A DNA stretch of 64,000 nucleotides, taken from assembly GCA_036986135.1 (NCBI GenBank), contig BTQZ01000003.1:79036-143035 (forward strand). Reading direction: 5' to 3'. Of this stretch, positions 18,001 to 26,154 are shown in pieces. The stretch is from JADFRG01 sp036986135 (GTDB lineage Bacteria; Chloroflexota; Anaerolineae; Anaerolineales; E44-bin32). The translations under genes and the position numbers were made by a program. The notes beneath the pieces are model-generated. The model was not told where the DNA came from. It was given only the letters and a program-made list of their open reading frames with translations, and did no database searches. Every line of letters begins with the position of its first letter. Position 1 is the first letter of the stretch.

Positions 18001-19071
18001 TCATCCCTGTTCAACATAGATTGGGTTGCTGTAAATCCAGGGTATTGCAGCACCTCCAGTGCGGTGGAGTGCAGCTTCCACGCGATAAGCTCCGGGTTCG
18101 CGGATAGAATGCACACCGTGTTGGCCGGCAGGCCATTCCCGAACCACTCGACCTTCACGGATGATTCGAATCTGTGCGATTCGCGGAGTACTCACCTGTA
18201 ACGTAGCGCCAAGACGGTACCGGAGGCGGTCGCCCATGATCGCCTTGCCATGTTCGGCGTGTGCGCTGAACATGAATCCTCGCGCACTGGCCGGGAGATC
18301 ATACCCCACGAAGCAGCGCCCACGCCCGACAGCTCCCAGGAGGCGCATCCGATCTTCAGACGCCTCACCGGACAAGGGGTCATCGAGAAGCACGTGTGTG
18401 TTGACCGCCTTGAACAGCCACTCATACGGAAATATGGTTCGGCGGAGCGGGCCCACTTGTACGGGCAGTGCATGAGCGTCGGCGTTTCCAATCGCCACGA
18501 TGCGCTTCCCGGCGCCCAGTAAACGATCCCAGCGTTCCAGCAAGGTCTTTTCAGGGCCACGATGTATTCGCGAGGGAAACAGTCCGTAGAAGGCGGCATG
18601 GGCCCGAGAACGAAGCAAGCATTTGAAGGAGGTCATGAAGTTCCATAATTCGATTCCCGTGTAGCCCTCCACTTCCCATTCGTCCCACGAAAGCCCCGGT
18701 TGATCAAATCCGGGGACCCCACAATCGTATGGGTGGGCCAGGAAGGATAAACCTTCACGCTTTCTGACCTCGTGGAGCAAGGTCTGAGGCCGATGCGCAT
18801 ATTGAGAGAGATCTTCCTCCGTACCATAAATCAGCAGGTGAGACCTTTCGGGAACGCGCTCAACGTCGTGAACTTCCTCGCCAATGATCCGCAGAACGCG
18901 CTGGAATCCACGATAGAAGTAGCCTTCGAATTCAGTGGGCAGTGTGTTGTGGTCCGTGACTACGATAAAGTCCAGACCGGCCCGAATCGCAGCATTCGCG
19001 ACTTCGTCGTGCGTGCCATGCCCGTCGGAGGTCGTCGTGTGCATATGCAGATTGCCGACGTACTCACGCAT
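18001..19071 (-). CDS. PHP-domain phosphoesterase
   Basis: The 356-residue protein has a PHP metal site: HMHTTTSDGHGTH at residues 9-21, VVTDHNT at ~37, and further His/Asp in SFLAHPYDCG and IGNADAHALP. The C-terminal ~90 residues are a beta-rich region (AQIRIIREGRVVREWPAG) that may bind ligand. Homologues include trinucleotide phosphodiesterases and nucleotide phosphoesterases. ATG 19071 has GGAG 8 bases before it. It is divergent from polX, which also carries a PHP domain. Confidence 0.85.
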   Translation of the reverse strand: MREYVGNLHMHTTTSDGHGTHDEVANAAIRAGLDFIVVTDHNTLPTEFEGYFYRGFQRVLRIIGEEVHDVERVPERSHLLIYGTEEDLSQYAHRPQTLLHEVRKREGLSFLAHPYDCGVPGFDQPGLSWDEWEVEGYTGIELWNFMTSFKCLLRSRAHAAFYGLFPSRIHRGPEKTLLERWDRLLGAGKRIVAIGNADAHALPVQVGPLRRTIFPYEWLFKAVNTHVLLDDPLSGEASEDRMRLLGAVGRGRCFVGYDLPASARGFMFSAHAEHGKAIMGDRLRYRLGATLQVSTPRIAQIRIIREGRVVREWPAGQHGVHSIREPGAYRVEAALHRTGGAAIPWIYSNPIYVEQG

Positions 19072-19169
19072 TCAGCACTCCGAGTCATTGAACAAAACCA
19101 GATTGAGGGCCCGAAGCATATCACGGCCAGGCATCGCTTAGAATCGGACCCCCGAATCGAGGTGTGGGC

Positions 19170-20894
19170 ATGAACAACGCGGAGGTGGCGAAGGTCTTCG
19201 AAGATATCGCCGACCTTCTGGAGATTAAGGGCGAGAAGGTCTTCAAGATTATCGCCTATCGCAGAGGGGCGGAAGCCATTAGGAGTCAGGGCCGAGACAT
19301 CAAAGCCATTTGGAAGGAAGGAACACTCGAAGAAATACCGGGAGTAGGTAAGGCCATAGCTGAGAAGACCGACGAGCTGCTCCGTACGGGCAAAATGGAA
19401 TACTACGAGAATCTCAAGTCCGAGATCCCCATCGGCCTGCTCGATATGTTGAAGGTGGGCGATGTCGGGCCCAAGAAGGCCGCCCGCTTTTGGAAAGAGC
19501 TTGACATCACATCGGTGGAGCAACTCGAGGCGGCCGCCAAGAACGGAGAGCTTAAAAAACTGTCAGGCATGGGCACGAAGTCGGAAGCTCGTATTCTGGA
19601 GAGCATCGAGGCCATGAAACGCCGGCAGACTGGCCGTATGTCGATCGGTGTGGCCTTGCCGATCGCCGAGCAACTACTAGGAGAGCTGCGCCGGCATCCA
19701 AAGGTCAAGGCCGCCGAGACCGCCGGCAGCTTGCGGCGGATGCGGGAGACCGTGGGGGACCTGGATCTGCTGGTGTCGACCGATCACCCGGAGGAAGTTA
19801 TGCAGGACTTCGTGGAGCTGCCAATCGTTGGTCGAGTGCGAGGCAAGGGCGCAGTTAAGACCAGCGTAGAGCTTATCGACGGTGTGCGCGTTCAAGTTTG
19901 GACGCATCCTCCGGAACGTTTCGGCACCGCCTTGCAGTACGCGACCGGATCTAAGAACCACAACCTCCGACTGCGGGAACTTGCCCTTTCCAAGGGGCTA
20001 TCGCTCTCTGATCAGGCCTTCAAGCTGGAGGACGGCGGGGAAATCACTGTAGCTACTGAAGCAGAGGTCTACGAGAAGCTCGGCCTGCCGTGGATTGCGC
20101 CAGAAATGCGGGAAGACCGTGGCGAGATTCAGGCCGCTCAGAACGGAGACCTCCCGAAGCTTCTTGAAGTCGAGGATCTCAAGGGCGAGCTGCACGCACA
20201 TACTACCTGGAGCGACGGCAAGAACTCAATCGAAGAGATGGTTGAGGCGGCCATCAAGGAAGGTCACACATACCTGGCTATCACCGATCACTCCCAGAGT
20301 CTGGGCATCGCCAATGGCCTGACGGCGAAACGCGTGGAGAAGCAGAGGAAAGAGATTGTGCAGGCTCGCAAAGGACTGAAGAAGAATTTCGTCCTGCTGC
20401 ACGGCACAGAAATGGAGATCCTGGCGGATGGGAGCCTCGACTACCCGGATGAGGTTCTGGCCAGGTTCGATCTGGTCATCGCCTCGCTTCATACCTCGCT
20501 GCGTCAGCCGCGCGAGCAGGTGACTGAAAGGATATTGAGTGCCATCCGGAATCCGCACGTCGACATCCTCGCCCACCCCTCGGGGCGCCTGATCGGAAAG
20601 CGAGAGCCGGCCGACCTGGACATGGACCAAATCCTGGAGGCGGCCCTTGAGCACGGAGTCATCTTGGAGATCAACTCAAATCCGGAACGGCTCGATCTTA
20701 ATGACATTTACGCGCGGCGTGCGGCCGAGATGGGAATCCCCTTGGCCATCACTACCGATGCTCACCGACCGGAGCACCTGGGCTTCCGCCGTTTCGGCGT
20801 GGGTGTCGCCCGGCGCGCCTGGGTCACTTCTAGGCAGGTCGTGAGCTGCTGGACCGCCGCACGAATACAGAAATGGCTCAAAGCGCGCGGCTAG
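19170..20894 (+). CDS. polX: PolX-type family X DNA polymerase/PHP exonuclease, polymerase triad incomplete
   Basis: The 574-residue protein has the usual order: N-terminal helix-hairpin-helix domains (IPGVGKAIAEKTDELL; VGDVGPKKAARFW), a Pol beta palm (GSLRR at 186, GDLDLL with Asp197 and Asp199) and a C-terminal PHP exonuclease (HAHTTWSDG, ITDHSQS, ILAHPSGR, ITTDAH). The third palm carboxylate, expected in a VDLRVV-type strand, is Gln242 (RVQVWTHPPERFG). The PHP metal ligands look intact. Role in base excision repair and gap processing is known for the family; here the exonuclease is likely active and the polymerase doubtful. ATG 19170 has GAGG 7 bases upstream; a GTG two codons earlier is possible. 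A TAGAAT box is at 19139. Confidence 0.93.
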   Translation: MNNAEVAKVFEDIADLLEIKGEKVFKIIAYRRGAEAIRSQGRDIKAIWKEGTLEEIPGVGKAIAEKTDELLRTGKMEYYENLKSEIPIGLLDMLKVGDVGPKKAARFWKELDITSVEQLEAAAKNGELKKLSGMGTKSEARILESIEAMKRRQTGRMSIGVALPIAEQLLGELRRHPKVKAAETAGSLRRMRETVGDLDLLVSTDHPEEVMQDFVELPIVGRVRGKGAVKTSVELIDGVRVQVWTHPPERFGTALQYATGSKNHNLRLRELALSKGLSLSDQAFKLEDGGEITVATEAEVYEKLGLPWIAPEMREDRGEIQAAQNGDLPKLLEVEDLKGELHAHTTWSDGKNSIEEMVEAAIKEGHTYLAITDHSQSLGIANGLTAKRVEKQRKEIVQARKGLKKNFVLLHGTEMEILADGSLDYPDEVLARFDLVIASLHTSLRQPREQVTERILSAIRNPHVDILAHPSGRLIGKREPADLDMDQILEAALEHGVILEINSNPERLDLNDIYARRAAEMGIPLAITTDAHRPEHLGFRRFGVGVARRAWVTSRQVVSCWTAARIQKWLKARG

Positions 20895-20950
20895 CGCAAC
20901 CCTTCAGCCACTGGGGGGGTTAATTGGGTAGCCGCCGAGAAGACACCCCC

Positions 20951-21799
20951 ATGGCTAAAACCGCATTTGTGACGGACAGCACCGCCTATATTCCACCCAG
21001 CCAGGTCAAGCAGTTCGATATCAATGTCATCCCCCAGGTCCTCATATGGGATGAAGAGACGCTGCTCGACGGCATCGATATTCAACCCACTGCTTTCTAC
21101 GAACGGTTGAAGGATTCAAAGACTATGCCCACAACATCCCAGGCGCCCATTGGCACCTTTAAGGAAGTGTTTGAGCCCTTAGTCGAGGAGGGACGACCCG
21201 TTCTGGCCATCCTGGTCTCAGATAAACTCTCCGGCACGATCCAATCCGCAGAGCAAGCCAAGGCCTTATTTCCGGAGGCGACGATCGTGACGGTCGATTC
21301 GGAAGCGACCGCGATGGCGATGGGATTTCAGGTCCTGGCCGCAGCCCGAGCCGCGCGTGAGGGGAAATCCTTCGAAGAGGTGACCGAGATCGCCAGGCAA
21401 GCCAAACTCCGAACGGGTGTGGTGTTCGTCGTCGACACCCTCGAGTTCCTGCACCGGGGCGGAAGGATCGGCGGGGCCTCCCGCCTGCTGGGCACGGCCC
21501 TCAATCTGAAGCCGATCCTGGAACTTCAGGACGGAGTTATCGAGGCGGTGGACCGAGTGCGCACTCGGTCCAAGGCGCAAGCTAGATTGCTTGACCTGCT
21601 CGAGGAGAGGATCGACGGGCGTCCCAACCTGCGCCTAGCCGTGCTACATGCGGCAGCCGAAGAACGGGCGCGCAATCTGCTGGAGGTAGCAGCGAATCGA
21701 TTCAATCCAATTGAGACCGTGTTTTCGGACCTCAGCCCCGTCGTCGGGACCCACGTCGGGCCGGGGACTCTCGGCTTGTGCTACTCGGTCGAGTCCTGA
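20951..21799 (+). CDS. DegV family fatty-acid-binding protein
   Basis: The 282-residue protein has the DegV fold: FVTDSTAYIP at the N-terminus (lipid headgroup site), PTTSQAPIGTF, VDSEATAMAMG, and C-terminal VGTHVGPGTLG. Family members bind a fatty acid and act with FakA in fatty-acid phosphorylation; no fakA is adjacent. ATG 20951 gives the standard N-terminus MAKTAFVTDST; a TTG at 20924 after a G-run is an alternative start. Confidence 0.9.
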   Translation: MAKTAFVTDSTAYIPPSQVKQFDINVIPQVLIWDEETLLDGIDIQPTAFYERLKDSKTMPTTSQAPIGTFKEVFEPLVEEGRPVLAILVSDKLSGTIQSAEQAKALFPEATIVTVDSEATAMAMGFQVLAAARAAREGKSFEEVTEIARQAKLRTGVVFVVDTLEFLHRGGRIGGASRLLGTALNLKPILELQDGVIEAVDRVRTRSKAQARLLDLLEERIDGRPNLRLAVLHAAAEERARNLLEVAANRFNPIETVFSDLSPVVGTHVGPGTLGLCYSVES

Positions 21800-22165
21800 A
21801 CAACCTCCCTCGCTTCACGCGATAGGACCGCCAAGCCATCCCGGGAGCGTCATACTGACTCTGCACTTTCATAGTGGGCGGCCTCAGTTTTCAGGGAGCG
21901 CTTGGAGACCACCCAAGATAGGGCGATCGATTCAAAAGAGGCGGATAGTGTAAACTAATCCGATGCGGTGCATCGATCTACTGCCACCGACTATGCAACT
22001 AATGACCAGGCGTAAACTGATTAGCGACTCCGCAGCGCGTAATTCTCCAATTCAGGAACTCACCAGCCCCTTGGCCGGCAAACAAATCGTGATACGGAAT
22101 AATCGGGGTCACTTGTCAAGGGGGTTATGTCGGGATAGCTAGAACGGATATTCGAAACGGATCGA
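21800..22165 (+). other. leader region upstream of the ACT-domain gene
   Basis: No confirmed gene. A TAAACT box at 21951-21956 precedes, by 6 bases, an ATG (21963) that opens a 59-codon frame ending at 22142; the peptide resembles nothing I know. TTGTCA at 22113-22118 could be a -35 for the ACT gene, but its -10 is poor. Confidence 0.3.
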
Positions 22166-22591
22166 ATGTACCAAGATCCGACCGGAGGGAGGAGGAGCAA
22201 GATCGCAACTGAATTCACTATAAAGCTCGAGAACCAACCCGGCCAGCTGGCGAGCCTTTCGAAGTCCCTAGGCGAAGCAGGTGTCAATATTCGAGCGCTC
22301 TCTGGCATGGTTTGCGAAGGAAAAGGCATCATCAAGTTGCTGACCAGCGACGAAGATGCAACCCGAGCCAAGCTCGAGGAATTAGGACACCCATTCGTAG
22401 AGCAGGAGATCCTCACCGTAACAATGCCCGATCGGCCCGGCCAGCTCGGCGACTTCGCCGAGATGCTCGGAGAAGCCGACATCAACATCGAAACGGTTTT
22501 CGTGATCGATACCGCTGCCGGCTTCACGGAGCTTGCGATCGGAGTCGACAAGATCGAAGAAGCCAAGACGCTCCCGCTGGGACAGTTCTGA
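22166..22591 (+). CDS. tandem ACT-domain protein, true start possibly ATC 22202
   Basis: The protein has two consecutive ACT domains (FTIKLENQPGQLASLSKSLG; ILTVTMPDRPGQLGDFAEML), small amino-acid-binding regulatory folds, 129-141 residues depending on the start. The only ATG (22166) has no ribosome site, and the reading from it translates a strong Shine-Dalgarno (GGAGGGAGGAGG, 22184-22195) as GGRR. Six bases after that site is ATC 22202, and a start there gives the family-typical N-terminus xATEFTIKLENQPG. The coordinates given use the ATG. Likely role: ligand sensor in amino-acid metabolism (inference). Confidence 0.8.
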   Translation: MYQDPTGGRRSKIATEFTIKLENQPGQLASLSKSLGEAGVNIRALSGMVCEGKGIIKLLTSDEDATRAKLEELGHPFVEQEILTVTMPDRPGQLGDFAEMLGEADINIETVFVIDTAAGFTELAIGVDKIEEAKTLPLGQF

Positions 22592-22661
22592 GCGCACAAT
22601 GCGCTCAAAGACAATGGGATCGACCCAGCGCTCCCCATGGGGATGACCGGGAGAATCGAAG

Positions 22662-22922
22662 ATCGATAGGAGGACGCTGGCATGGCTTGCCCTAGGTGGC
22701 AGCCTGCTACTCTTCTTTCCTTGCGGCGTCTTCAACGGAATCCTGTCCGCGGTCGGCGCGCTGTCGTTGATGTTCCCGGATATCGAGATTGGAATCAGTG
22801 CGGCTGAGAATACATACTACACAGGCCTATTTGGGGGACTGGCGGTGGCCGCGCTGATACCAGGGGCGGTGCTCTTTATCTGGGGTTTACGCACGCTGAG
22901 GCGGGAGCCGAACACAAACTAG
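22662..22922 (+). CDS. small two-pass membrane protein with a non-standard start
   Basis: An 86-codon open frame follows the ACT gene. It encodes DRRTLAWLALGGSLLLFF, a second hydrophobic helix (GLFGGLAVAALIPGAVLFIW) and a basic tail LRTLRREPNTN, a convincing N-in/C-in membrane protein. The frame has no ATG, GTG or TTG before its first helix. ATC 22662 with GGGAG 8 bases upstream, or CTG 22677 three bases after AGGAGG, are the possible starts. It is likely in the same operon as the ACT protein. Confidence 0.5.
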   Translation: MDRRTLAWLALGGSLLLFFPCGVFNGILSAVGALSLMFPDIEIGISAAENTYYTGLFGGLAVAALIPGAVLFIWGLRTLRREPNTN

Positions 22923-23155
22923 CGCGTCCGATTCCGGCGATGGGCTACTTGTAGAATTCCGGACCGGTGATGATAAGGTACATGGTCGCTGGAATGTGTG
23001 CGGGGCCAGTCGAGCTACAATCGAATAGGCGATACGATCTGCGCCACAACGCACGCAAGATTAGACAGCTTGGGCAGAACCGGGTCGCATGGCGCATGTA
23101 TCGATACTCCAGCCTGTACCCGGCTGGTATTATGCTGGCCCTCATGGCGGATGCC

Positions 23156-23183
23156 TTGATCGTCGGCTGAGGCCAGGCATAAT
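23156..23183 (+). promoter_or_regulatory. promoter of the anti-sigma switch genes
   Basis: TTGATC (23156-23161) and CATAAT (23178-23183) are separated by 16 bases, about 35 bases upstream of the STAS gene start. Confidence 0.45.
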
Positions 23184-23217
23184 CGGCTTCTTAAATCGTA
23201 AGGATTGGAGAGCAGAA

Positions 23218-23550
23218 ATGGTCGAAACTACCCAGATCGACAAGGTGAATGTTGTAAAGGCGGCCGGAAGGATCGATAGCCACACCTCGCCCGAGCTAAA
23301 AGAGGCCTTCGATGGCCTCCTGGATGAGAGTCGATACAAGCTGGTATTTGACATGAGCGAAATCGAATTCCTCTCCAGTAGTGGGGTGTGGGTGCTTCTT
23401 GAGACTCAGAAGAGATGCCGCCTCCGCAACCGTGGGGATCTCGTCATAGCCAGCGCAAACGACAATATCCAGAAGACGCTTGACCTCGCAGGTCTCATGC
23501 ATTTCATGAAAATGTACGAGGATGTGGATTCGGCGGTCGGCAGCTTCTAG
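23218..23550 (+). CDS. STAS-domain anti-sigma factor antagonist
   Basis: The 110-residue protein has SpoIIAA/RsbV type STAS: beta strand VNVVKAAGRIDSHTSPELKE, then FDMSEIEFLSSSGVWVLLE, where the Ser cluster before Gly is the phosphorylation site. ATG 23218 has GGAG 7 bases upstream. When dephosphorylated, such proteins sequester the HATPase kinase encoded next, freeing a sigma factor or other partner. Confidence 0.9.
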   Translation: MVETTQIDKVNVVKAAGRIDSHTSPELKEAFDGLLDESRYKLVFDMSEIEFLSSSGVWVLLETQKRCRLRNRGDLVIASANDNIQKTLDLAGLMHFMKMYEDVDSAVGSF

Positions 23551-23559
23551 CGTTTAACG

Positions 23560-23967
23560 ATGCCCAAAGAGATCTTCGCGGCACGATTAGAGAATTTGGC
23601 GCGGATCTGCGAGTTCGTCACAACCGTATCCAGGGAGACCGGATTCGATGAGGCCGACACCTATAGCATAGAGCTCGCTACGAACGAGGCCTGCACCAAT
23701 ATTATCGAGTACGCCTATGGCGAGGGTATGGAAGGAAGGATCGAGTGCTCGATCGAAGTGGACGAGAAAGGGGTCACCATCGTCTTACGAGATTGGGGAA
23801 GGCCATTTGACGCGAGTGAAATCCCTGAGAAGAACTTCGATGTGCCGTTGGAAGAGTTGGGAGCTCGAGGTGCAGGGCTTCGGCTATTGAGGGGCGCCGT
23901 GGATGAGGTCGTATTTGAGCCGCTGCCAGGTGAGGGGAATCGCCTGACGATCAAGAAGTTCCGCTAG
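23560..23967 (+). CDS. anti-sigma regulatory kinase, RsbW/SpoIIAB-like HATPase
   Basis: The 135-residue GHKL ATPase has N-box ELATNEACTNIIEYAY (~45-60), DWGRPFD (G1) and GARGAGLRLLRGAVDEV (G2 and lid). It should phosphorylate the STAS protein 9 bases upstream. Its last codons overlap the end of the convergent phosphatase gene by 4 bases. The sigma factor or other target is not encoded nearby. Confidence 0.9.
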   Translation: MPKEIFAARLENLARICEFVTTVSRETGFDEADTYSIELATNEACTNIIEYAYGEGMEGRIECSIEVDEKGVTIVLRDWGRPFDASEIPEKNFDVPLEELGARGAGLRLLRGAVDEVVFEPLPGEGNRLTIKKFR

Positions 23968-26012
23968 TCCAACCGATCACGGGCAAAGATCATCAGCGTG
24001 ATATCGTCGCTTTGCGGCGCATCCCCCACGAATTCGGATACCTCTTGCAGGATCCTGACTTGAAGTTCCTCGGCCGAGAGGTCGAGGTTTTCTTTTGCGA
24101 TTTCCAGCATCGGTCCCGTCGTGAGATACTCACCATTCCCGTTGTGGGCCTCCGGTATCCCATCGGTGTAGAGCAACAGCCGGTCGCCAGGCTGGAGCTG
24201 CACGAAGGCCTTGGTCCAGGTCGCATCTTCCTGCACCCCTATCGGGATGCCGGTTCTTATGAGCTCCTGAATGATGACTTGCTCGCCGGGCCGAACGACG
24301 TAGGGCGGGTTATGCCCGGCATTGCTGTAGGTCAACTGACCGGATGCCGGATCCAGCACCCCATAGAAAGCGGTCACAAACAGATTGGAGGTGGTATCGG
24401 CCAACATCCTCGAGTTGGTGGCGAAGAACACCAAATCCGGATCCGAATCGGCCTCGATGGCATAGGTTCTTATTAGCGTTCTGCTCAGGGCCATGTAAAG
24501 CGCGGCACCCACCCCCTTATCGACAACGTCTGCGATAACCACGCCTAGCCTTCCATCTGGCAATGGTATCAAGTCAAAGAAATCCCCCGAAGTCTCCTCG
24601 GCAGGGTTTAGAGTCACCGAAATGCGCCACCCTGGAACAGGAGGGATGTCAAACGGGATCAGGCTCGATTGGATCTCTCCCGCAAGTTGAAGTTCCTTCG
24701 AAATGCGCTCGAGGCGAATATCCGTCGCATATGCCTGAGATTGATTGAAGGCCGAGGCAATCAGGGCCGCCAGGGATTGAGTAGCGGGCATCAGGCGTTC
24801 AACCGAGGCACGATCCCACGGCTGGAGACTGTGAAGCGAGAGGTAGATGGCGCCGATGGGTTGGGAATGCTCAATTACCGGCGAGATCAATATCGGGTTC
24901 TCGTGATGGCGATCGTTGTCCCATGGAAGTCGCTCGCCGGGAAGGAAGCAGGAGCTCTGCGACTGGCCTGCCAGCCAGGGCCAGATCCGATCCAGTTCCA
25001 AATTCCAATCATCAGGCTGCCTGAAAAGCACCTGATCCGGAAAGCGCCAGATGATCAGGTTTCCGGAGGGGAACATCTTGGGAAGGTGCTCGGCCAGCAG
25101 CCGGGGCAGGCGGGGCTCGTCGGGAGTTGAGGTGATGATATCGTGGCCCAGGCCTTCCAGCTCGACCAGGGCATCGGACTGCTGACGGCTGCGCTCGGCG
25201 GCCAGACTCCAGCGGCGCGCCAGGATCGCCACAAGCAGCAAGCCTGCGCAGAAGAAGAGATAGGCCGGGAGGCCGCTTTCCACATAGATGCCCGAAGCCA
25301 AGACCCCAAACGGACTGGCCAAATATGGAACCGCCATGGCTAGCAGAAAGAACGAAACCATTGACCTGGCCTCGGAAACGCTATGTTGGATCCAGGCGTG
25401 ATAGCCGAGATAGGGCGCGCCTAGCAAGATCTGAACGACGAAGTTGACGACCAGTGTCGCCAACGCCAGCAGTATGGCCTGGGGCTCGAGACCGGAGATC
25501 GGGATCATGCCACCCCACGCCGCGTAGAAGGCTAGCGAGATGAGGGGTGCGACTGTGGTGCTGGAAAGGTCCATGGCGCCCTGACGGAGCAACCTCCATC
25601 GCGTAGCAGTTCCAACCGCGCGATCCCAATGGGCCAGAAACTGAAAAACCGTTAGCATCAGCGGGATCCAGAGCACCACTGGACCGATGATGAACCACCC
25701 GGAGACAACGACCACGATCGCAAGCGATCCTTCGGAGCTCCCGAATCGAGTCGATTCAATGCGGGTAACAGTGAAGTATTTGAGGCGATTCAGCAGCGTG
25801 GCGAGCGCGCCGATGAGCAGCAAGAGGGGCAGGTTGGAGCGGACCGCCTCCAGGTTAGTGAGGCTGGCGAGCCAGATGATTCCCAGGAGCGCGATCGGCG
25901 CCAAGAATAGAAATGCGACGACCTCGCCAACGCCTAGCGCCTGTCGACCGGCGGGCATTTCTGAAAGAGCCGGCCAAAACCGATCGGCGACGCGCGCGAG
26001 GCGATTCTGCAT
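23964..26012 (-). CDS. membrane SpoIIE-type PP2C phosphatase with GAF-like region
   Basis: The 682-residue protein has an N-terminal membrane domain of about seven to eight segments (to ~260), a GAF-like domain (~285-430), a linker helix and a C-terminal PP2C/SpoIIE phosphatase. The metal-binding Asp residues are seen in EETSGDFFDLIPLPDG and VVIADVVDKGVGAALYMAL, plus LLLYTDGIPEAHN and QSDDITLMIF. It likely dephosphorylates the STAS protein in response to a membrane signal, completing a partner-switch module; it is read from the opposite strand. Confidence 0.92.
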   Translation of the reverse strand: MQNRLARVADRFWPALSEMPAGRQALGVGEVVAFLFLAPIALLGIIWLASLTNLEAVRSNLPLLLLIGALATLLNRLKYFTVTRIESTRFGSSEGSLAIVVVVSGWFIIGPVVLWIPLMLTVFQFLAHWDRAVGTATRWRLLRQGAMDLSSTTVAPLISLAFYAAWGGMIPISGLEPQAILLALATLVVNFVVQILLGAPYLGYHAWIQHSVSEARSMVSFFLLAMAVPYLASPFGVLASGIYVESGLPAYLFFCAGLLLVAILARRWSLAAERSRQQSDALVELEGLGHDIITSTPDEPRLPRLLAEHLPKMFPSGNLIIWRFPDQVLFRQPDDWNLELDRIWPWLAGQSQSSCFLPGERLPWDNDRHHENPILISPVIEHSQPIGAIYLSLHSLQPWDRASVERLMPATQSLAALIASAFNQSQAYATDIRLERISKELQLAGEIQSSLIPFDIPPVPGWRISVTLNPAEETSGDFFDLIPLPDGRLGVVIADVVDKGVGAALYMALSRTLIRTYAIEADSDPDLVFFATNSRMLADTTSNLFVTAFYGVLDPASGQLTYSNAGHNPPYVVRPGEQVIIQELIRTGIPIGVQEDATWTKAFVQLQPGDRLLLYTDGIPEAHNGNGEYLTTGPMLEIAKENLDLSAEELQVRILQEVSEFVGDAPQSDDITLMIFARDRLD

Positions 26013-26114
26013 AACGTTGCGCTTTTTCGATGGGACCTGAGGCGACGAGGGATTCTATCACTGGGCCTGTGTACCGTCGAATTGGCTCGTGACCATCGTC
26101 CCATATTGGCACTT

Positions 26115-26143
26115 ATGACAAGTAATCACCCGAGATGTATAAT
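26115..26143 (+). promoter_or_regulatory. strong promoter of the recombinase-PNP unit
   Basis: ATGACA (26115-26120) and a perfect TATAAT (26138-26143) have 17-base spacing. GTG 26155 is 11 bases after the -10, leaving a leader of about 5 bases. Confidence 0.65.
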
Positions 26144-26154
26144 AGGCGAGCTTT

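Noticed and set aside
21963..22142. 59-codon frame with a -10 box (TAAACT) 6 bases upstream
   Set aside because: The geometry fits the leaderless pattern, but the peptide is unlike known proteins, the -35 is absent and a chance frame of this size is likely.
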